NCBI GenBank assembly: GCA_032027005.1
Contig: JAVSMW010000001.1
Coordinates: 288,598-352,597 of the forward strand
DNA length: 64,000 nt
Reading direction: 5' to 3'
Origin: JAVSMW01 sp032027005
GTDB lineage: Bacteria; Bacillota; Thermincolia; Thermincolales; UBA2595
This document shows, piece after piece, positions 58,401 to 64,000 of the stretch. Numbering within the stretch: position 1 is the stretch's first letter; every line of letters begins with the position of its first letter. A program made the position numbers and the translations under genes. Under the pieces are notes generated by a model. That model did not search any database. It was not told where the DNA came from and was given only the letters and a program-made list of their open reading frames with translations.

Positions 58401-59841
58401 TTTCATTATTTTTAATTTTCACTGCCCCAATTTCAATGATTTCATTAACATTGGGAGAAAAACCGGTGGTTTCCAGATCAAAAACCACGAATTCTTCATC
58501 AGCCAAAAGTCCATTGTGGGGCTTCAGGACGATTGGCACGCCATCATCGACAAGGTATCCTTCGATACCGTAAATAATTTTAATCCCATGCTGCCTTCCG
58601 GCCTCATAGGCATCGGGAAAAGCCTGTACCACCCCATGGTCGGTAATGGCCAGGGCGGCGTGACCCCATTTGGCCGCAGTGGCAACAGCCGCTCCAATAC
58701 CCGCAAACCCGTCCATGGCACTCATCTTGGTATGCAGATGCAGTTCGACCCGTTTCTCAGACGCCCTGTCTTCCCTGGCCTGAAACTCAGCCGGCATAAT
58801 ATCATAGGCCATGATAGTCAGTTCCTGAGAAAATTTGTCCTGCTGCACAGGCCCCCGGACTTTTACCCACATCTCTTTTTTTAGCGCAGCTGAAACCTTA
58901 TCTTCTTCTTTCTCATCTTCAAAGACTTTAACCGTAATACTGTCGGTCAGATCTGTGATATCAAAGGTTAATAAATTCCGGCCGCTTTTTAACTGGCGGA
59001 CTTCCAGGTTAATAATCCGGCCCTGGACTGTCACATTTTTTTCTTCCTCAGTTATGCTTTCAATGGTCACAGCCTCACCTTGAATGAGGCGGCCCATCAA
59101 TGCCCCCGGTTCCGGTCCCTTGGACCTTTTGCGGCGAAAGCCGCTGCCTCCGGTGGATGAATACTGCTGGGATTTAGCCTGTGCTTCTTCCCTGGGTCTG
59201 GCCGGCATTTTACTTTCTGTTTCACCCTGCTGAGCCATCAGTGTTTTGATGATCTCGGCTTCCTGCCGGCTCGACCACTGCTCACCGGTACAGTCATCCG
59301 CTTCTAAAACATGAACACTGACAGTTATCTCCTGCCCAAACTCCTGCCAAACAAGTTCCCCGATATCTTTTGTGACTTGACGCTGCTGAATGAGTTCTGC
59401 AGCCACATCACTTCTGACAAATAATTGGAGATTACGTCCCAGGATTGTCTTGGCAGCAGATGCCATCCAACCTGATAAAACAGGGTGTTTTTGACAGACA
59501 AAATATACGATTTCCTCCCAATAGCTCTGCATTATCTGTTCAAAGGCCAAGTCAGGAATGTTAAACCTGATCACAAATTCGAGCTTTTCCAAACCTTCAA
59601 TCTGAGCGGCGATATAATCGGCCAATTCGGCCACATACCGCTTGGCTACCAGCCTGTCCAGCAGGAGATGGACACGCCATAATCCGGCAGTACTGCTGAT
59701 CTCCACTTTCATGATCTGTCCCTGTTTCATGGCCTCTTTAAACTCCGGGTTAAGGGCAGATTGTTCTATGTAGTTACAAAAATGTAGAACGGCTGGTCGC
59801 CGTTCTATATTGGGCTCAGGTAAAGTCGAATGTAAAGACAA
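55450..59841 (-). CDS. polC: DNA polymerase III alpha subunit PolC
   Basis: The 1463-residue replicative polymerase of low-GC Gram positives has an N-terminal region, an OB domain (VTVQGRIINLEVRQL, about residue 270), a PHP domain (VELHLHTKMSAMDGFAGIGA, about 365), an inserted 3'-5' proofreading exonuclease (VVFDLETTGFSPNVNEIIEI, about 455), a zinc-binding segment (CPQC..CGADLPDKDCPQCQ, about 945-970) and the C-family polymerase core with FEGDKVPDIDLNFSGDYQPR (about 985). Length is normal. The start is TTG 59841, with GGGGGGAA upstream. It is monocistronic with its own terminator. Confidence 0.97.
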   Translation of the reverse strand: MSLHSTLPEPNIERRPAVLHFCNYIEQSALNPEFKEAMKQGQIMKVEISSTAGLWRVHLLLDRLVAKRYVAELADYIAAQIEGLEKLEFVIRFNIPDLAFEQIMQSYWEEIVYFVCQKHPVLSGWMASAAKTILGRNLQLFVRSDVAAELIQQRQVTKDIGELVWQEFGQEITVSVHVLEADDCTGEQWSSRQEAEIIKTLMAQQGETESKMPARPREEAQAKSQQYSSTGGSGFRRKRSKGPEPGALMGRLIQGEAVTIESITEEEKNVTVQGRIINLEVRQLKSGRNLLTFDITDLTDSITVKVFEDEKEEDKVSAALKKEMWVKVRGPVQQDKFSQELTIMAYDIMPAEFQAREDRASEKRVELHLHTKMSAMDGFAGIGAAVATAAKWGHAALAITDHGVVQAFPDAYEAGRQHGIKIIYGIEGYLVDDGVPIVLKPHNGLLADEEFVVFDLETTGFSPNVNEIIEIGAVKIKNNEIVDRFAAFVRPEHNIPVEIQKLTGILPEMVQEAPGIDRVLPEFMEFAASSTMVAHNAGFDAGFIRVNLMKLTGDFLKNPVLDTLGMARALLPNLKNHKLKNLAGEFSVPLLKHHRAVDDAEATASIFLKLLAMLPEKEITRLDQINELVRNINLDKLRTSHIVLLVQNYTGLQNLYQLVTLSHLNYYYRHPRIPRSELIKRREGLIIGSACEAGELIKACLDGADSEKLAEIAAFYDYLEIQPTCNNEFLVRQGQVAGVEDLRRLNRDISELGQRLNKPVVATGDVHFIHPADGLYRKVLMAGQGFEDAENQAPLYFKTTEEMLEEFSYLGAARAREVVVTNPGLIAGQVEELKPMPDDFFPPKIEGAEEQISEMTWQKAISIYGDPVPEIVRKRIDKELNSIITNGFAVLYLIAQKLVKKSNEDGYLVGSRGSVGSSFVATMTGITEVNPLPPHYVCPQCKHSEFIADGSVGCGADLPDKDCPQCQTRYKKDGFDIPFEVFLGFEGDKVPDIDLNFSGDYQPRAHKYTEELFGEGHVFRAGTIGTIADKTAYGFVQKYLEERGVRKRKAEMDRLVSGCTGVKRTTGQHPGGVMVIPRDMNVHDFTPLQYPADDKKSGIITTHFDYHSISGRIVKLDILGHDDPTVIKMLEDLTGLDAKTIPLDEPETMKLFSGVEILGVTPEQIKSKLGTYAIPEFGTKFVRQMLEDTMPTTFSELVRISGFSHGTDVWLNNAQDLIREGTCKLSEAISARDDIMIYLIYKGLLPKRAFKIMEGVRKGKGVKDDDQEYMQENNVPEWYIGSCKKIKYMFPKAHAVAYVMMAYRIAYFKVHHPEAFYATYFTVRADEFDADIAVQGSQVVRQEIEEIEGKGNEASQKEKNLLTILEVVLEMWERGFKMVRVNLEKSDAINFLITENGLLPPFAGLQGLGDTAAQNIIKARSEKPFTSVEDLRIRAKLSKTVIEIMQNHGCLMGLPETDQMALF

Positions 59842-59858
59842 AATGTTCCCCCCGAAAA

Positions 59859-60533
59859 CTATTCTACCTGCTCGACCTGGTGAACGCCAGGAATATCGGC
59901 AAGCTCAAAAAGCACCTGGTTCATCTCAATTCCTTTAGGTGGTTTGATATCTATTTCAAACATAACCTTGTCATTGCCTACCATCTGTCTCATCTGGATA
60001 TTATGAATCAAAATTTTGCACTCTCCAAGATAAGCCGCCACTCGGCCCAATTGGCCCGGTCTGTTTTCGGCCGTTATGAGAAGCACGTTGAGATGGGTCA
60101 TGCCGGTCATCAGTTTTTCTACCTTGCCCAGGTAAATTAGGGTCAGAAAAACCACACCGGTCGCTACCAGAGCCGGAAAGTAACTCCCTGCTCCCACGGC
60201 CAGGCCAACACCGGCTACTACCCAGAGGGTGGCCGCCGTAGTTAGTCCCTTGACTGTGGCCCCTTCCCGCATGATTGTACCTGCTCCCAAAAAGCCAATC
60301 CCACTGACTACCTGGGCAGCTATCCGGGCAGGGTCCATGGTGGTCTTGTCTTGATACAAATTATAAATGTCCTGAGATACTACCATGATCAAGGCAGATC
60401 CCACACACACCAGGATATGGGTCCGAAATCCTGCAGATTTATTCAGGCTTTCACGTTCCAAACCAATGAGCCCGCCCAAAACCCCCGATAAAATTATTCT
60501 GATAATTACTTCCATGTCATTATATAACGGCAC
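59859..60533 (-). CDS. MgtC/SapB-family membrane protein
   Basis: The 224-residue protein has five hydrophobic helices in the first 135 residues and a soluble ACT-like C-terminal domain. The signature GLIGLERESLNKSAGFRTHI (about residues 20-39) and QVVSGIGFLGAGTIMREGAT (about 89-108) are diagnostic. Family members affect magnesium homeostasis and ATP synthase activity; the role here is unknown. The start is GTG 60533, seven bases after GGGAG. It is 17 bases before polC and 14 after the glycosyltransferase at 60547, on the same strand. Confidence 0.9.
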   Translation of the reverse strand: MPLYNDMEVIIRIILSGVLGGLIGLERESLNKSAGFRTHILVCVGSALIMVVSQDIYNLYQDKTTMDPARIAAQVVSGIGFLGAGTIMREGATVKGLTTAATLWVVAGVGLAVGAGSYFPALVATGVVFLTLIYLGKVEKLMTGMTHLNVLLITAENRPGQLGRVAAYLGECKILIHNIQMRQMVGNDKVMFEIDIKPPKGIEMNQVLFELADIPGVHQVEQVE

Positions 60534-60546
60534 CAGACTGCTCCCT

Positions 60547-61680
60547 TCAGTTGATGTAAGTTTTGTTCATGATGTCGGCAATATGCCTGGCAGCAGACTT
60601 GTTGGCCAGTGCCAGATCATGGCCGGCCTTAGATTTCACCTTCAGGGCGAATCGGACCTTTGGCACCAACTCTTGCAAATCCTCAGCCAGAACCGCCAGA
60701 CCCTTCCGCACCAAAAATGATGTGTTCCTCTCTTCCTGACCGGGTATGGGCCTCCAGACAATAATCGGCAGTCCTGTGGCCAATGCCTCGGCAACGGTAA
60801 CTCCTCCAGGTTTGGTGACAATCAGGTCAGAAGCTGCCATGAGTTCAGGCACATTGTTAACAAAACCAAATACTTTGACTGCAGTGATGACCCCGGCTAC
60901 CAGCCGGGTCAGGTTTTCCTGAATGGCCGGGTTCGCCCCGGTGACGACCAGCATCTGAATTTCCTGGCCCATAGTCCCGAGACACCGGACTATTTCATCA
61001 AGGCCGCCTAAACCAAGGCCCCCACCCATGACCAGTACTGTTTGTGTTTCCGGATTTAAGCCAAGACTTCGCCTGATGGCAGCCTTGTCACGGTAACTCC
61101 CGGCAGTTGAGTCAACGGGAATTCCAACAGGCCAGACCCGCCTTGGGGGAATACCGTGTTTTGTCATATCATTGATTAAATCCGGGGAGGACACGAAATA
61201 CCCATCTAAATCCAACTGCCACCAAAAGGGGTGGACTGTATAATCAGTCAGAAGTCCTGTAATAACCGGCCCGGATTTGCCTGCAGAGTTTTTCCACATC
61301 CGCATGGCGATTGCAGAAAAGGGGTGCAGGCATAAAATTATATCCGGCTGCTCCTGAAGTATAAGTGTATTCATAGCCTGGCAGAATTTCCGGTTAATAA
61401 TCACTTTCCACCAAAAAGCAGTAATCCTGCTGTTCTGTGAAGTTTCGGCTTTTTCATAAATAAACCGGTAGATAAATGGGGCCCGTTTTACCATCTGGAG
61501 GTAAAAGGATATGAGCAATGAATTTATTCCCGGCCGCCCTATTTTGAAGGGGTCTACAATATAAACCCCGGCATCGGGGTTTATTTTTAAAAAAGCATCT
61601 TTAATAGCCTCGGCCGTCTTATGATGACCATAGCCCGCGGAGTAGGTGCAAAGCAAAACTCGCATTCCGGACATTCCCAA
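60547..61680 (-). CDS. MGDG-synthase-like glycosyltransferase (GT28 type)
   Basis: The 377-residue protein resembles diacylglycerol glucosyltransferase UgtP/MGDG synthases. The start VLLCTYSAGYGHHKTAEAIK (about residues 8-27) is the N-terminal MGDG_synth motif with GGHxxxA-like His pair; the C-terminal half holds the donor-site phrase LIVTKPGGVTVAEALATGLP (about 288-307). It likely adds sugar from UDP-sugar to a lipid acceptor at the membrane. The start is TTG 61680, six bases after AAGGTG, overlapping the ribosome site region of the upstream gene. It is cotranscribed with the glycosyltransferase at 61684. Confidence 0.87.
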   Translation of the reverse strand: MGMSGMRVLLCTYSAGYGHHKTAEAIKDAFLKINPDAGVYIVDPFKIGRPGINSLLISFYLQMVKRAPFIYRFIYEKAETSQNSRITAFWWKVIINRKFCQAMNTLILQEQPDIILCLHPFSAIAMRMWKNSAGKSGPVITGLLTDYTVHPFWWQLDLDGYFVSSPDLINDMTKHGIPPRRVWPVGIPVDSTAGSYRDKAAIRRSLGLNPETQTVLVMGGGLGLGGLDEIVRCLGTMGQEIQMLVVTGANPAIQENLTRLVAGVITAVKVFGFVNNVPELMAASDLIVTKPGGVTVAEALATGLPIIVWRPIPGQEERNTSFLVRKGLAVLAEDLQELVPKVRFALKVKSKAGHDLALANKSAARHIADIMNKTYIN

Positions 61681-61683
61681 ATT

Positions 61684-62313
61684 TTACACCTTCCTAACAC
61701 ATTTGGCGATCTCCCAGTACATTCTCAGGCGGGCTAGAAATCCACGGACAACACCGAATTTTTCTTCTTTCATGATATGAGTCATATCGCTTAATTCGAC
61801 TTCGACCACGGAAATTCCTGCCGATTTTGCAAATCTGGTTAAAGCAACTTCAACCCCAAATCTGGTCAGTTCCAGGTGGGATAACTGGTTTAACAGATCC
61901 CTTTTAACCGCCCGCTGCCCGGACAGGTATGGAGCGATGACCTGGGCTAAATCAGTAGCCAGACGGCCCTGTTCAAAAATACCCACAGTCATTTCGGCCC
62001 TTCCATCAGCCACCGGCAAGACCAGATCAACAATATGGTGAGGCTGAAGTCCAATCAGGTCCGCGTCCAGAAAAAGCACAATATCTGCATCGGTCTGATT
62101 GACTCCCACTGCCATGGCCCCGCCTTTACCCATGTTCTCGGTAAGTTCAACAACCCTGGCGCCGCAGGTACGAGCGACTATTGCAGTATTATCAGTTGAT
62201 CCGTCACTTACAACTATCGTTTCAGAAATCAGCGGGACCTGCCTGACTGCCTCAATTATATTTCCAATAGTACGTTCTTCATTATAAGCCGGAATTATCG
62301 CAGCAATTTTCAT
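61684..62313 (-). CDS. Family 2 glycosyltransferase
   Basis: The 209-residue protein has a GT-A fold: IPAYNEERTIGNIIEAVRQV (residues 8-27), VVSDGSTDNT (about 35), and the DxD motif in VLFLDADLIG (about 79). There is no transmembrane region, and it lacks long C-terminal helices, so it is a short soluble GT2. Such enzymes transfer sugar from a nucleotide donor to lipid or glycan; the closest class seems to be polyprenol-phosphate-sugar synthases or GpgS-like enzymes. It is followed by the MGDG-synthase-like gene and may supply its substrate. The start follows AAGGGGGG. Confidence 0.88.
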   Translation of the reverse strand: MKIAAIIPAYNEERTIGNIIEAVRQVPLISETIVVSDGSTDNTAIVARTCGARVVELTENMGKGGAMAVGVNQTDADIVLFLDADLIGLQPHHIVDLVLPVADGRAEMTVGIFEQGRLATDLAQVIAPYLSGQRAVKRDLLNQLSHLELTRFGVEVALTRFAKSAGISVVEVELSDMTHIMKEEKFGVVRGFLARLRMYWEIAKCVRKV

Positions 62314-62354
62314 TCAGGTTCCCCCCTTTCACCCGCATAGTATATTTGTAATTC

Positions 62355-62574
62355 TAAAATATAAAACAACCGCAGAGGCGCAGAGAGGAAAGTACTACCA
62401 CAGGTTGATTTCTTCCAACTGAAAATTATCATTGCCTCTTGCACTAATTAAAGATACATTTGGTCACATATTCATATTATTTATGAACAAAAAATATGAA
62501 GAGTAAAATTGCAAATTAATTATTAATATAAATTATGTATCTCTGCGCCTCTGCGGTATGTTTTATTTTATTCT
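62355..62574. repeat. CAGAG-type dispersed element, copy C
   Basis: AACCGCAGAGGCGCAGAGAG at the left and its inverse CTCTGCGCCTCTGCGG at the right enclose about 170 AT-rich bases. The ends match copies A and B but carry GCG in place of GCA, and the interior is different. It lies between proS and the glycosyltransferase. Confidence 0.75.
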
Positions 62575-62640
62575 GATAAACCCAACAGTATGAGAATTAC
62601 AAGTTATTTGTCCGTGCCCCGTGGCTCCTGCATTTTCTTT

Positions 62641-64000
62641 TTACTTCAGACTCTCGGCGATTTCATCTTCTACTATCTTTTTAATATATGCAGCAGCTCC
62701 GTCAAATTGGACTGTATCTACATTGCTATTGCGGCGGTGTTTGATTTCTACAGTGCCTTCATCGACAGTTTTGCCGCCAATAACTATTCTCAGGGGATAA
62801 CCGATCAGGTCAGCATCCTTAAATTTTACACCGGGGCGTTCGTTACGGTCATCAATGGCAGCCTCCACTCCCATATTTATCAGGGAGTGATATAACGCTT
62901 CAGCCATTTCCATTTGCTTTTCGTCTTTGGTACTGACAGGCACTACAAGAGCATGATATGGTGCTATCGGCATCGGCCAGACAATTCCGTCATTGTCATG
63001 ATTTTGTTCAATGGCTGCTGCCACAGTCCGGCTGACCCCAATTCCATAACAACCCATAATCATCAGCTGTTCCTTGCCATTCTCATCAAGGAACTTGGCC
63101 CCTAAGGCCTGACTGTATTTTGTTCCCAATTTAAATACCTGGCCTACTTCGATGCCTCTAGCCTCCCTAAGGGTGCCTCCACATCTTGGGCAGGGCTCAC
63201 CGGCATGAACCATTCTGATATCAGCAGTTTCATCCAGGGCGAAATCCCGTCCGGGATTGACATTTAGTGTATGATGATCGGTTTTGTTGGCACCGGCCAC
63301 GGCATTTTTCATCACAGCAACTTCTTTATCCACAATCATCCGGATATTCTTTAAATTCACAGGACCGGCATATCCTGTGGCGGCACCGGTCAGTTCAACA
63401 ACTGTCCTGTCTTCAGCCAGGGCTAAATGCAGACACCCCAGGAGATTTTGCAGTTTAATTTCATTTATTTCCCTGTCACCGCGAACCAAGACAGCTACAG
63501 GCTTGTCCTCTGTCTGGTAGATTAGGGTTTTGATAAATTTTTCAGGATCCATATGTAAGAAGGCTGCAACTTCTTCAATAGTCCTGGCCCCCGGGGTCGC
63601 CACCTCCTGCGGAGCCAGGGCGGTTTCGCTCGAAGGTTCCCCGGTAATGACTGCTTCAGCCTTTTCCACATTTGCCGCATAATCACAGGAATCACAGTAA
63701 ACGATTGCTGCCTCCCCGGAATCGGCCATTACCATAAACTCGTGGGTTCCACCGCTTCCGCCGATAGCTCCGGGGTCTGCCTCCACAGGTCTGAACTTAA
63801 GCCCACAGCGGGTAAATATCCTGGAATAGGCTTCATACATTTTCCGGTAGCTTTCATCAAGACCCGTCTGATCCTTATCAAAGGAATACAGGTCTTTCAT
63901 AATAAATTCCCGCCCCCGCATCAGGCCAAACCGCGGTCTGCGCTCATCCCTGTATTTATTCTGGATCTGGTACAACAAAAGCGGCAGCTGCTTATAGCTG
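62641..64000 (-). CDS. proS: Prolyl-tRNA synthetase (5' end outside window)
   Basis: The frame is open at the window edge; the visible 452 residues start inside the catalytic domain at SYKQLPLLLYQIQNKYRDER. Class II motif 2 (RFGLMRGREFIMKDLYSFDK) is complete; the inserted editing domain (about residues 190-340 of the visible part, containing TPGARTIEEVAAFLHMDPEK and LLVRGDREINEIK) indicates the bacterial ProS type. Motif 3 is GCYGIGVSRTVAAAIEQNHD, followed by the anticodon-binding domain. The missing N-terminal portion should be roughly 120 residues. It is the last gene of its unit by position, with copy C of the repeat after it. Confidence 0.95.
   Translation of the reverse strand, partial: SYKQLPLLLYQIQNKYRDERRPRFGLMRGREFIMKDLYSFDKDQTGLDESYRKMYEAYSRIFTRCGLKFRPVEADPGAIGGSGGTHEFMVMADSGEAAIVYCDSCDYAANVEKAEAVITGEPSSETALAPQEVATPGARTIEEVAAFLHMDPEKFIKTLIYQTEDKPVAVLVRGDREINEIKLQNLLGCLHLALAEDRTVVELTGAATGYAGPVNLKNIRMIVDKEVAVMKNAVAGANKTDHHTLNVNPGRDFALDETADIRMVHAGEPCPRCGGTLREARGIEVGQVFKLGTKYSQALGAKFLDENGKEQLMIMGCYGIGVSRTVAAAIEQNHDNDGIVWPMPIAPYHALVVPVSTKDEKQMEMAEALYHSLINMGVEAAIDDRNERPGVKFKDADLIGYPLRIVIGGKTVDEGTVEIKHRRNSNVDTVQFDGAAAYIKKIVEDEIAESLK

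Overview
The window reads as a chromosomal segment of an endospore-forming, low-to-mid GC member of the Clostridia. Peptococcaceae-like organisms such as Thermincola or Desulfotomaculum relatives are my best guess from gene order and repeat content; I could not test this by search. Evidence: dipicolinate synthase dpaA/dpaB, ytrH/ytrI, a YlmC/YmxH protein, a TepA-type ClpP protease, SleB and GH18 spore hydrolases, and the conserved blocks rimP-nusA-ylxR-ylxQ-infB-rbfA-nrnA-truB-ribF-rpsO-pnp and dpaA-dpaB-asd-dapG-dapA-rnj-tepA-ylzJ-ftsK. Nearly all genes run on the minus strand, so the biological order runs from 64 kb down to 1.

Layout by descending coordinate. 64-59.9 kb: proS (5' end outside the window), a polyprenol-type family 2 glycosyltransferase, an MGDG-synthase-like glycosyltransferase and an MgtC protein. 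59.8-55.4 kb: polC. 55.1-45.1 kb: the translation/transcription operon from rimP to rpsO, in which IF2 carries a long RPEGRPGGPRPQGMPGGP repeat and NusA an acidic Tyr-rich tail; a two-gene pair of unknown function sits between ribF and rpsO. 44.9-41.9 kb: pnp and nfo. 41.8-37.3 kb: a cell-wall/spore set (SleB-like hydrolase, GH18, PdaB-like deacetylase, DacF-like carboxypeptidase). 37.2-33.1 kb: M16 peptidase, dut, gdhA, ylmC. 32.8-31.2 kb: a LytTR response regulator, a 37-residue AgrD-like peptide and a DUF2292 microprotein. 31.1-29.9 kb: an exported protein of unknown function. 29.5-27.1 kb: a plus-strand, AT-rich operon of SGNH protein, MBOAT acyltransferase and a 37-residue membrane microprotein ending in FIYNQF. 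26.7-24.7 kb: L,D-transpeptidase and a split ThrE-type exporter. 24.5-16.8 kb: dapB, dpaA, dpaB, asd, lysine-pathway aspartokinase, dapA, RNase J. 16.7-10 kb: small membrane and sporulation genes, a Ca-ATPase pseudogene, asnS, and a deleted CoA-disulfide-reductase pseudogene. 9.9-1 kb: two lipoproteins, a membrane-anchored protein, recQ, a GGDEF/HD-GYP sensor, tepA, ylzJ and the start of ftsK/spoIIIE.

The most interesting finding is the SGNH-MBOAT-microprotein operon. The microprotein is very short and carries the C-terminal FxYxxF acyl-shuttle hexapeptide known from DltX, but no dltA or dltC is nearby, which points to a non-Dlt cell-envelope acylation system. The second is a LytTR regulator next to three 20-bp-spaced LytTR-like direct repeats that precede the AgrD-like peptide gene, with no AgrB or AgrC in sight.

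Intergenic DNA is rich in small repeats: a CAGAG-type element with inverted ends (three copies plus fragments), heptamer arrays, a double-hairpin element (two copies, one inside the infB operon), a 42-44 bp palindrome family (two copies with compensating changes), a 179-bp MITE-like palindrome, and an IS200/IS605 right-end relic. Three genes are shortened by deletion or truncation (lipoprotein, CoA-disulfide reductase, Ca-ATPase).
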